From: Portunus trituberculatus
Taxonomy: Eukaryota > Arthropoda > Malacostraca > Decapoda > Portunidae
Direction of reading: 5' to 3'
Assembly: GCF_017591435.1 (NCBI RefSeq)
Contig: NC_059292.1
Coordinates: 24,404,043 to 24,468,042, forward strand
Length of the DNA: 64,000 nucleotides
Under the pieces are notes generated by a model that was not told where the DNA came from, searched no databases, and saw only the letters and a program-made list of their open reading frames with translations. This document shows, one piece after another, positions 36,943-47,395 of the stretch (positions within the stretch are counted from its first letter, which is position 1; the number at the start of each line of letters is the position of its first letter). The translations under genes were made by a program, and so were the position numbers.

Positions 36943-38582
36943 TATTGAAGGAAAGTGGTAAGTAGCTTGGAGAGAGTGGGCCACAGGGTGGTGAGGATTA
37001 CAGGCACAGAAGTGCCCATTTGGTACAGTTGGTAGGCATCCCAGAGAAGAGTGAAGACTTCGGAGAGAATCTCCTCAGTGCGTAGAGGAGGAGTAGGGCT
37101 AGGTGATGAGCAGGTGGGGTCTGCAGGGCGGGCAGGCTGCCTAAGGGGCATGGTGGGCATGGGACGAGGTGAGCTGCCAGGACGGGAAGAACGTCCCATC
37201 CCCGAGTCTTGGTGGTGTGAGGGGAATGTGGCTGGTGGACTTCAGCTACAACAGTGTGGTGAGTAGAGCCGTCTATTTGCATCGAGGGTGTCGGGGTTGG
37301 TGGAGGTGGTTGGCATCCATGAGGTTTCGGGCGAGGCTGATGACGGTACCTAGCGAGACGGGTTGTGGGGCTGGGTTCGGGAGCAACGGTAATGTCATCA
37401 AGCACGATGTCATCCTCATTCTGAGGGTCTTGAAGGGCAGAAAACCTGTTTCCTATGGTGATGGCAGAGAAAGAGACACCTGACTGGACTTGCTTTACTG
37501 GTGGAAGGTGAGGCCTGGTCGAAGTGGCAGATGCAGGTGAAGTGTGGTTGGGGCTGTGTGGAGAAGGTGCAAGTGGAGTATGGCTTGTCCTGTGAAGTGC
37601 ATGTGGTTTCTGTAGGGCGATGTTTCGTAGCTCCTTGTTTATGGCGTGGAGGGGCTTGCTGTCGTGTACCATGGCTGTGTAAACCTGCTGGGCATGGCGA
37701 TTGAGGGGACAGTATGATGACCTAGGACCATGTGCCCCCCCACACTGGAAGCAGTGGTATGGCCTAGTGCAGGTGGTGTCCTTGTTCTGCTTGTAGGAAT
37801 GGGGACCACTACATCTGGAACAACGTATCACTGACCTGCAGGTGTTGGTGGAGTGGCCGATTTTTTGGCATCCAGGGCAGCAGAGGAGAGGAAGGAGATA
37901 TGGTAGAGGCTGGTAGACCACCTGGGAGATAGCCACCTTTGTAGGAGGTGTGCCCCTAACCTTGAGGCGTACCCACCTCCCAGTGGTGGCTCTTGGCAGG
38001 TGATGTGCTGGGATCCAGGCAAGCTCTACCACACGTCCACCATCAAAGGCCTGAAACTTATCCAGGACGTCAGTCAGGGCCACGTCATCTCCTAGCGGTC
38101 CCACCCTAGCATACTGGAAGTCACTACACTCCCTCTCAGCTCTGCAGCAGTAAACTGACCATTCCCCCAGGTCAAAGGTGGTGCTGGACAACTGAGGTAC
38201 CTTGGGGAGAAGGTGTTCCCACACAGCAATGACGAGGGTGGACCCGTTGCCCAGAGAACAAGTTTCCTCCCCCATGAAGTACTTCCCTAGGTTTGACTGA
38301 TGGAGGGCGTGGGAAACTTTGCTAGGATTATTGAAAACCCTAGCACCAGAGACAGCGTGCAAGAGGAATAACACTTTTGCATACTGGTCTGGGTGGGGGG
38401 TGAAAGTCCTGCTCGATGCGTGGAGTCTTGTCTTCTGAGGCGTCCTTCACGGGCGAAGTTGGGCAAGTATAAAAAAAAAAAAAAAAAAAAAAAAAAGTCC
38501 TCTTGTTGGGGACGGGGAGTGTGGGAAGGCCTCGGTGGGCATGGCAACATCTGCGGTGGGCAGCAGACCAACCGACATGTTA
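36942..38582 (-). pseudogene. I-type LINE ORF1 (gag-like, CCHC zinc knuckles), copy 1
   Basis: Possible start at ATG 38582 (MSVGLLPTADVAMPTEAFP). The main frame runs 38374-36998. An RRM-like region gives way to GRWVRLKVRGTPPTKVA, then a cluster of CCHC zinc knuckles at about 37880-37690: CPGCQKIGHSTNTC, CSRCSGPHSYKQNKDTTC, CFQCGGAHGPRSSYC. A proline-rich region follows. The genuine C-terminus lies in the frame 37199-36942 (LWDAYQLYQMG...TTLWPTLSKLLTTFLQ) and its stop overlaps the ORF2 start as TAATG. A run of 26 A (T in coding sense) at 38471-38496 and a shift near 37200 break the frame. Binds LINE RNA by family analogy. Confidence 0.82.
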
Positions 38583-38774
38583 GCCATCACCTCGGTTGAT
38601 GTCGCCGCCTTGCAGGCAGGCGACTGCACAGGTGTGTCACACAGGTTACTGCTATCTGAGTTCGTAGCACACTTGTCCTGGAGGAGACAGTGCTCCAGGG
38701 ATCCCTTGCGCCGGTAGGAGGAAAAACACAGAGAGCGGCTCTTCAAGTCTTTCCACAACGGCGGCCAGAAGCAG

Positions 38775-38999
38775 ACCGTCTGCAAATTTTCCGTCTTTGT
38801 TTACATATCAATACCAAGACCACAAGACTTGCCGCGTCTCCTCAACCTGCTTCTACATGCATTGGTTCTACCACTAACCATGAACGTATCCATGCACACT
38901 TTTTGGCTTGTTTAGCTCATCTAAGTTTCTTAATACACAGTATATTACGTTCAGAGCAGCACATCTTTGCCGCAGCGTGGCCTCCATGCTTATTTATTA
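38775..38999. repeat. Right half of the LINE-target MITE (copy 1)
   Basis: Begins CCGTCTGCAAATTT and matches 44705-44925 with about ten substitutions and a few small indels. It is cut off near 38990-38999, where the next copy of the same MITE begins. Confidence 0.78.
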
Positions 39000-39109
39000 A
39001 AGGCGGTGTCACACTAGCACTTTTTCCGTTGACTAATGCGATTTTCATCTAGTTTTCAACATTCCGCATGAACTTATCGCATGAATTTGTCAGACGATAG
39101 GGATTGTTT

Positions 39110-39121
39110 CCGTCTGCAAAT

Positions 39122-39123
<2 letters not shown>
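39110..39123. repeat. Target-site duplication, left copy
   Basis: CCGTCTGCAAATTT; identical to 44705-44718. The two copies flank the full-length I-type LINE. Confidence 0.92.

Positions 39124-39156
<33 letters not shown>
39124..39156 (-). repeat. (CAA)n 3' tail of the I-type LINE
   Basis: About 11 GTT units on the + strand, directly after the target duplication. It corresponds to the simple-repeat tail used in target-primed reverse transcription by I-like elements. Confidence 0.9.
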
Positions 39157-39157
<1 letters not shown>

Positions 39158-39379
39158 TCAGGCTTCGACGATCCCACAGATCCTATGAGCCCTGGTGGTG
39201 GCCTGTGAGGTGATCACAGGCGGGGAAGTTGTCCACACTTCTTCAGGAAGACGCAGGTGAGGCGGAGAACCGCAGCTTGGTGTAAGGAGTGGACGCCCGC
39301 CGCCGCCAACAGAGTGGGCAGGTCAAAGTTAGACACACCCAAGGCAACAAGGCGATCACGGAGCACAATACGGTGGGAG

Positions 39380-42300
39380 TGGAAGCGGGGCTAGTGTAAG
39401 AGGAAGTGTTCGATGGTTTCCTCGACCGTCCTGCACCAGGGGCAGTAGGGGTCCGGTGATAGACCCAGGCGATGCAGGTGTGCTGTGAGTCTTGTGTGGC
39501 CCAGACGGAGGCGGGTGAGTGCTACATCTAGGATGCGGGACTGTTTCCTGACCCAAGGCTGTGGAGATGAGTCACTATGGTAAAGGCCCATAGAGGTGAC
39601 TCGGAGTGCGGTGTTGAGTGAAGAGTCCCAGGATGAGTGGCAGAGGCGAGATATGAGCCGTTTGGCAGAATGAAGCTGGAGGGGTAGGGGGTAATGTTTA
39701 CATGGGTTAAGGCCATCTTGGCAGCAGCATCCACCACCTCATTCCCCCGGATGCCGCTGTGGGAAGGCACCCACTGGAAGGTGATATCCCACCCAGTGTT
39801 CAGGAGATGGAGGAAGGTGTTCTGGATGGAGTGGACGAGGGTTGTGGCGGAGGATGGCTGCCGGGACAGGAGGAGAGAGAGATGAGCGGGAGTCGGTGTA
39901 AATTACCACCATGGACTTCGGGTGAGAGGTGCGGAGGTAGATGAGGGCCTGGAGAAGGGCAAAGAGCTCCGTGGTAAGGACATCTGTGTACTCAGGAAGC
40001 CTCCATGTCTTACATGTAGCTGTACTGGCGTCATATATAGCTGCTGCCGAGGAGGGCAGGGAGGCATCTCTGGAGCCGTCCGTGTAGATCTTGAGGTGGT
40101 GGTGATAAATGGACCGGTCCAGCTGTTGGAAGTGGGCTACTGCTAATGCACTCACAGATGGTTTGGGAGGAAGCCCAGGAACGTGGAGAGCAAAATTATG
40201 GGTGACATCCAGCCATGAAGGAAAAGGTGAGTAGGAGTTGACAGGCTCTGGAGGTGGTGGCGGTAAGTGGAGAATGGTTAGGCTGAGCAGGGCACGCACT
40301 ATTAGTGGCTGACGGGGAACGGGGAGCCATACAGGAGCTTGCTGATCCACCCCTGAGTTGGAGTGGAGGGTAGAGGGGATGGGAAGCAGGCAGGCCCAGT
40401 ATCCTGTAGTATTGTTGGCACAAGGTCATCCGTCTGTGGGTGTACAGTGGAGGAATACCACTCTCTGCTTGTAGAGAAACAACTGGGGAGGATCTCATGG
40501 CCCCCATAGAGATCCTCAAGGCAGCGTTCTGAATGGGGTCAAGCTTGAGGAGGTTGGAGTAGGCAGCTGACCCATAGAAGCAGCTGGCATACTGCATTTT
40601 GGCCCTGATGGTGGTCTTATAGTAGTGGAGGAGCAGGTCACGACTGGCTCCCCAGCGGATGCCAGCTATTTGCTTCATCACATCCAGGCGTTTGTTGTAG
40701 GAGGTGCGGAGATAACTGATGTGATTTACCCAGGAGAGGCGAGGGCCATCCAGCCGCAGTCCGAGGAGGGTGTGTGAGGTTGAGTATGGAACAGCCTCCC
40801 CACTTAAGGTGACGGTAGGTGGAGTTGGAAGCTTTCTCATGGTGAAACACATGAGAGAGCTCTTTGAGGCACTAACTTGTAGCCCCCAGGTTGTCATCCA
40901 TCCACCCAAGGCGGTGGCAGCCTCCTGCAGGTGATCCTGAGCCTCGGAAAGTGTGGGTGCTCGACTGACGATGGTAATGTCATCAGCATAGAGGAGAAGG
41001 TGAGAGTGGGTAGGAACCTGTAGGTCAGAGAGAAGAACATTGAACAAAAGGGGGCTGAGAATGGATCCCTGAGGGACGCCACGATGAATTCCTTGGGAAG
41101 GTGACAGTGATGCACCAACAGCCACTTGGAATGAGTGACCGATGAGGAAGTCGCGCCCAGGCAAGGGTGGTGCCAGTGATGCCCATGAGTGCCAGCTTGT
41201 ACAGAATGCCCTCATGTGGTGCCGAATCAAATGCGCCCTCCAGGTCAAGAAAGAGGGCTGTCATGACTTGACGCTGGCATTAAGTGTCACAGATGTGATA
41301 CTCAATTTACCCCAGCACATCCAGGGTACTTCGGTGAGGGCGGAAGCCACACTGCTCCTCTGCTAGCTTGTTGTTAGCTTCTAATCACCAGGTGAGGCGG
41401 GTGTTGACTAACCTCTCCAGCAGCTTCCCGATGCAGGAGAGGAGGCTGATGGGCCTGTATGCTGAGGGGAGTGTAGGGTCCTTTCCAGGCTTGTGGATGG
41501 GGATGAGGATGGTGGGTTTCCAGGTGGATGGAAACTGCCCTGATTGCCAGCTGCTGTTGTATATTTGTAGGAGGCAGGCATGTAGGGGTGGGGTGAGGTG
41601 GCGGATGAAGTCGTATGGGACTTTATCAAGGCCTGGCGCCTTTCCGGGTTTTAGTGTAGCTAAGGCTGAGGAGAGTTCATGAGGCTTGAATGGTTGAGCA
41701 AGGGATGGGAGAGCTGGAGAGGAGACGGCAGTTTCAATAACTGAAGTAAGGGTTGGAGGCGGACGAAGAGGAGGAGGTAAACCAATCTTGAGGTGGAAAT
41801 GTTCTGACAAGATTTTTGCTTTTTCAGGGTCAGCCAGTGGGGTAGAATCATCATCAGAAAATGGGATGTTCTGAGATACCAACTTGCCCTCCATGGAGCG
41901 GAGAAAGGACATGGTACGCTTGGGAGAGGAGCGGAAGGAAAGAGTGGAGCAGTGCAGGTCCCATGCATTTCGCTTTGCCTTGAGGATGGTCTTGGCACAG
42001 ATGGCGTCCAGGCGGCGGTAAGCACGGCCAGCCTGGATAGTGGGGGTCCTACGCCACTGATTCCAAGCCTGGCGACGGTCCTGTACTGCCTGCGCACAGG
42101 CTGCATCCCACCAGGGCTTCCCAGGGCGGCGTGGACAATGACGGGTGATGAGTGGGAAGGCAGCTGTGCCAGCCTCGGTCAGCACCCCAGCAATGGTTGT
42201 TGCGGCTTCATCCAGGGGAAGATGTTGGGTGTCCAGTGAGGAGGAAAGCGCAGCCACATACTGGGGCCAGCCAAAAGAATTGAGCCTCCAGCAGGGCATG

Positions 42301-42999
42301 CAGCCAGGTTGGGGCCGTGGGGAGACTTGTGGGAGGGAGGCGAGGAGAGGGAGGTGGTCGCTGCCCATGTAAGGTCCAGTGCGGAAGGTGGAATCCTTGA
42401 AGGTAGGGTCTCCAAGGAACAGGTCGAGCACCGAGGCGGCACCAGTATGGGGATGAAACCTGGTTGCTAGTCTGGGAGGGCTGAGGAGGGGAGACATATG
42501 TTATATCTAGCAAGGCTTGGAAGAGAGCATTGCCAGAGGTGTTGTGATGGTGAGGTGGCAGGTCAGGCTCCCAACATGTATGATGGGCATTAAAGTCCCC
42601 CATTATAAGTACTGGAGGCTGCAGGGTGGAGAAGTAGCGCAGAAACTCTTGGTAGCCAGCTGCACCCCCAGGATTGTAGCAGACTGCCACCGTGAGCCAG
42701 CCACCACCAAGTCCAACCTTGGCAGCAACAACCTCCAGACGCCCATCTTGAGACTGAGGGATAGGGAGAGGCGATGAGACGAGGGAGTCATGGATGGCGA
42801 GAAGGACTCCTCCTCCACGTCCTTGACCACGATCTTTGCGGATGATGCTGTAGCCCGGAAAGGAGAGGGAAAGATGAGCGGGAAACCAGGTCTCACATAT
42901 GCCGACCACAGACGGGAGGGTGTCACCTAAATGGGTTAGGAGTTCCTGCGTTTTGCAGAGAAGGGATCGGGCGTTCCACAACATAAAGGAGAGGGCCAT
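39380..42999 (-). pseudogene. I-type LINE ORF2 (endonuclease, RT, RNase H), copy 2
   Basis: Start ATG 42999 (MALSFMLWNARSLLCKTQEL) overlaps the ORF1 stop. Endonuclease: LWNARSL, CETWFP, VLIMGDFNAHHTCWEPD, VLDLFLGDP, SDHLP (complete catalytic set). Linker KPWWDAACAQAV. RT: LKPGKAPGLDKVPYDF, PIHKPGKDP..YRPISLLS, FLDLEGAFDSAPH, GVPQGSILSPLLFNVLL, catalytic YADD at about 41000. RNase H: IYTDGSRDAS (about 40080), ELFALLQALIYL, YTDSRSSL and HSGIRGNEVVDAAAK (about 39735). C-terminal zinc finger CPWCRTVEETIEHFLLH (about 39400). Frame breaks near 42480, 41385-41260, 40350 and 39740. All visible catalytic residues are present. Confidence 0.92.
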
Positions 43000-44510
43000 T
43001 ACAGGAAGAATTGTGGAGACAGATGCCAGAGGGTGGTGATGATGTCCGGGAAATACACTTCTTTCCGGTAGAGGTGGTAGCCATACCAAATGAGGTCGAG
43101 GATGCTGGGGAGGAGCTCAGATACAGAGGAAGAAGTACTGTCAGTGGCTGTAGGCTTGGTGGAGTCCTGGGGTGGAGAGGAGGGTCGAGAAGGTGGAGGT
43201 GAGTTAGAATACTGGCCTGGTGCTTGATGAGGGTGATGGTGGGGTGTCTCTGGGTGACGAGCATTTATGGGAGGGTGGTGGACCTCAGCCAACTGTTACA
43301 GGCAGGAGCCCGGGCTCAGCATCAGGTACCGGGGTGGGTGGAGGAGGCTGTACACTCGAACGCCTACCTGGCTTCCTCCGATGGTGGGCAACATGGGTAG
43401 CAGGTGGTGTAAGGATGTGAGGAGTAGGCATGGTGTCCTCTTCCTGGGCGACAGTAGCAACTTCATTGGGTGTATCTTGTAGAGCAGCAAACCTGTTCCT
43501 TGTGGCAACAGAGGCGAAGAAACACCCTGGCTCAACAACCCGAACAGCCAAGCGGGTTGGGATGGTAGGAGCAGGGGCAGCTGGTGTAGGAGTTTGCCCT
43601 CAGCTGCTTGTTAATTTCAGGGAGGGGTTTGCCGTCACTCGCCAGGCGGGTGTAGAGTTGCTGGGCATGGAGGTTGTGGGGGCAATGGAGTGACCGGTGC
43701 CCATGGGAACCCCGACACTGGAAACAATGGAAGGGCTTGTCACACACCTCACCCTTATCGCCTTTCCGGGAGGGGTGGGGGCCACTACAGCGGGCGCAGC
43801 GGACCGAGGACCTGCAGGTATTAATGGAGTGCCCTAACATAAGGCACCCTGGGCAGCGCAGGAGGGGGAGGAGAATGGAGCATGGGTAGTACACCAAATG
43901 GTCAGTGGCTACCTTGCTGGGTGGGGAACCTCTCACCTTGAGTCTAAGCCACTTCCCAGTGGCGAAGCGTGGCAGGCTATGGGGTGGTAGCCAGGTAAGT
44001 TCCATCACCTCATTGCCCTCCAGGACACGGAAGCCGTCCCGGACCTCCTCAAGGGTGGTGTCATCTGCCAGGGGTCCCACCTTGGCGTAGTGGCAAGTAC
44101 CGCTGTCCCGGTCTGCTCTACGGCAGGTAACAGGCCACTCACCTAGGGTGAAGAGGACAGCTGTAGCATGGGAATCTTGGGGAGGTTGTGGGCCCATACC
44201 GCCACTATTAGGGACAAGCCATTGCCTAGGGAACGGGTCTCCCCCTCAAGGATGTATTTCCCGAAGCCGAAGTCGTGGAGGACACGGAAAACCTTGGCTG
44301 GGTTGGCGAAGAGACGTCCCCCTTCCGTACCTCGGAGCAGGAACGAGGCCTTAACGTACTCGTCCGGGGCTTGGGGGTGATCCTGGACAGTACAGCAGCG
44401 GGACCTTTCCGGGCTGTCATCAGGGGCGTGTCAGGCTGCCCCCGCTTGCCCGGAGAGATGGAGTCCCGCATGTCTACGTCCGCTTCCATCACGGGAACTC
44501 TCCGTGTCAA
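42999..44510 (-). pseudogene. I-type LINE ORF1 (gag-like, CCHC zinc knuckles), copy 2
   Basis: Frames 44510-44226, 44197-43532, 43551-43285 and 43292-42999 read in succession. Content: basic N-terminus; GKWLRLKVRGSPPSKVA; zinc knuckles CPGCLMLGHSINTC, CARCSGPHPSRKG..., CFQCRGSHGHRSLHC (about 43860-43680); proline-rich linker; C-terminus IWYGYHLYRKEVYFPDIITT ... PQFFL. The stop TAA overlaps the ORF2 ATG as TAATG at 43001-42997. By hand count about 60% of roughly 120 aligned residues around the knuckles match copy 1. Three frameshifts. Confidence 0.85.
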
Positions 44511-44704
44511 GTCTCTTCTTCTGGTTTATCTCAAGAGAGTAGCCGTCTCACACCGGGACACAAAGGAAGGCAGAGCAGCTCAAGCAGCGGGCGAACCGGC
44601 GAGCTGTTGCCTTGTACAGGAGAGCGGGATAGAGGTGTGGTCGGCGCGGTGTCCCGGGAGAGAGCTTCGTGTTGTGGACTTGAGGTGAGGTTCTCCCAGA
44701 TTCG

Positions 44705-44718
44705 CCGTCTGCAAATTT
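44705..44718. repeat. Target-site duplication, right copy
   Basis: CCGTCTGCAAATTT; matches 39110-39123 exactly. Confidence 0.92.
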
Positions 44719-45089
44719 TCCGCCGTTGTTTACATACCAAGACCACAAGACTTGCCGCGTCTCCTCAAGTTCTCAACCTGCTTCTACGTGCATTGGTTCT
44801 ACCACTAACCATGAACGTATCCATGCACGCTTTTTGGCTTGTTTTGCTCATCAAAGTTTCGTAATACACAGTATTACGTTCAGAGCAGCGTATCTTTTGC
44901 CGCAGCGTGGCCTCCGTGTTTGTTTACATTGTCGGTCTGTGTTGGCGGGAAGTGACGACGAAACACCGTTTGTGTGTGACAGGCTGCAGCCAAAATATTG
45001 TCGATTTTCTGAAAAACGACGGAAAAAATGCTAGTGTGAAACCCACCCTTGCGTTCAGAAGGTCCCAAGGTGACCAGATAGAAACGTAC

Positions 45090-45500
45090 GCACAAGATCA
45101 TTAGCCATAAGTACGACTGGGAATGTACCGAAGGACTCTTCCAGATGAGGGAGGATGGCATGACTCGGGGGAACTCAAAGAAAATATTCAAAACTAGAGC
45201 AAGATTGGATATTAGAAAATATTCTTTTCCAAACCGAGTTGTGAACAACTGGAACGAGTTACCAGAGTGGGTAGTGGAGGTTGGGTCCGTGGCTAAGTTC
45301 GAGAAGAGGTTGGATAAATTCTGGAAAAACCATGAACTTCGTTTTCAGTACAAAACCCTAAAAAGCATACCACCACACGCTGCACAGCCACGTACCACGC
45401 TTCCCTGTGCCGACGATGAGGCTACTGATCTGGAGACAGGCTTAGTGCCTCTTCCAGAAGATCTACTGTGATACTGTGATATTACTGTGATACTGTGTGT
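45090..45500 (+). mobile_element. CR1-like LINE, 3' end with octamer tail
   Basis: The + strand frame 45145-45471 encodes a LINE C-terminus: ARLDIRKYSFPNRVVNNWNE, FEKRLDKFWKNHELRF, ending PLPEDLL. It is followed at 45470-45500 by TGATACTG repeats (TACTGTGA/ATACTGTG units), resembling the octamer tails that end CR1 elements. The copy is 5'-truncated near 45090, just after the MITE end. Confidence 0.8.
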
Positions 45501-45816
45501 ATGTATGGGCATATGATTTTCATGTGTGTATGGTTGCGTTTTGTTGTATGTATGTGTGTGTGTACTTGGTTGGACAGAGGGTTGTCTGTGTATGTGTATG
45601 GGTATAGCTGCATAAATATTGTTACGAATGTGTGTGTATGTGCATATGTGTGTTTGCGCGGGCTGGCTTTGTGAGCGCGCGGCGCGAGTGAGGAGTCTGC
45701 AAGAGAGCACTTGCAAGGCAAGACTGGGAGACGCACGCTCTGTTATTAAGACGTGCTGCCTGCTGTTGTGGTCTGTTGTGCCCGCCCCTGGGAACGCCTG
45801 TGGAGTGCCTGAGTGC

Positions 45817-45854
<38 letters not shown>

Positions 45855-46104
45855 GGCTGCCCTGTGATGTACTGTGAAGTGAGGACTCAGTAAAGGACGT
45901 GAGAAAGTTGGTGTTTCTCTGTCCGGCGGTGCCCGCCATTACCCCCAACTGTGTGCCTCGTGCTGATGTGCTCCTGTGTGCTCTGGACCCTTGACAACGA
46001 AGCTGACGCAGCCAGTAAATGCGGACAACCACGGGTGGAGAAGGTAACAATATCTTACATGAGTATATATGCATTAGTTTGTATTAGTATATGTATATTT
46101 GTGA
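45501..46104. other. GT-rich sequence
   Basis: Scattered TGTG motifs and a (GT)n tract at about 45820-45852. No gene recognised; long frames here on both strands are repeat translations. Confidence 0.5.
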
Positions 46105-46112
46105 GTATGTAC

Positions 46113-46498
46113 TAGAGATGTACCGATGTATCGGTATCGGAAGCGGCGGTATCAGCCTTATTTTTGGATATCGGTATCGGTATCGGCTTATTTTATGCCG
46201 ATACTTCCGATACCTAAAAGGAATTTACTACTTAGTGATATATTTGATATAAGATATTGATGATACCAAATTAATATAATACGGCGTATTAAGTTTCCAT
46301 GGTGATTACCGTATGTCATAGAATACTGTTTTCTGTGGTAATAAGCCACAACCTCTAAATTGGACGTGTATGAAACGCGTATAGGCTGAACTCCGGCATC
46401 CTGTCACACGGTCAGTCATGAGTCACCACGCATTCTCACTGGCTCTCAGTCAGACGCTGCTCCCCCACCCAAAATTTTGGTATCGGTACATATCTATA
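46113..46498. mobile_element. hAT-type MITE with 8-bp duplication
   Basis: Ends are TAGAGATGTACCGAT (left) and the complement of TAGATATGTACCGAT, with a couple of bases of slack (right). The subterminal region is rich in TATCGG motifs. GTATGTAC occurs directly before (46105-46112) and after (46499-46506). Eight-base duplication and GATGTACCGAT-type ends fit hAT. Non-coding. Confidence 0.8.
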
Positions 46499-46575
46499 GT
46501 ATGTACTGGTACATATATGTGTGTACAGTATAAGTATGCATATCTATTTTATATGCCACCCGGACCAAAATAAAG

Positions 46576-47395
<820 letters not shown>

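Larger units (their letters stand above)
35728..38774 (-). mobile_element. I-superfamily LINE, copy 1, 3' truncated
   Basis: Minus-strand element containing a 5' UTR, ORF1 (gag) and the endonuclease plus linker of ORF2. It is cut off before the reverse transcriptase by the junction at 35728. Its 5' boundary at 38774 abuts CCGTCTGCAAATTT, the same sequence that forms the target duplication of the full-length copy at 39124-44704. The host sequence is a partial MITE at 38775-38999. Confidence 0.85.
39124..44704 (-). mobile_element. I-superfamily LINE, full-length, copy 2
   Basis: A 5.6-kb minus-strand element: 5' UTR, ORF1 with CCHC knuckles, ORF2 with endonuclease, reverse transcriptase, RNase H and C-terminal zinc finger, then a (CAA)n tail (GTT repeats on + at 39124-39156). 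Perfect 14-bp target duplications flank it. Simple-repeat tails and an RNase H domain are typical of the I superfamily; the exact clade (I, Nimb, LOA or other) is not resolved. Several frameshifts make it inactive, but the structure is complete. Confidence 0.92.
39000..45050. mobile_element. MITE with AAGGCGGTGTCACACTAGCA ends, split by a LINE
   Basis: The left end AAGGCGGTGTCACACTAGCA at 39000 and the right end near 45050 (complement of AAGGGTGGGTTTCACACTAGCA) form a terminal inverted repeat extending into CATTTTTTCCGTCG. Removing the LINE and one copy of the 14-bp duplication leaves about 456 bp. No transposase and no evident target duplication, so superfamily not assigned. It serves as landing site for the I-type LINE. 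Confidence 0.72.

Noticed and set aside
36143..44688. Many + strand open frames across the I-type LINEs
   Set aside because: Antisense shadows of GC-rich ORF1 and ORF2; no family signature.
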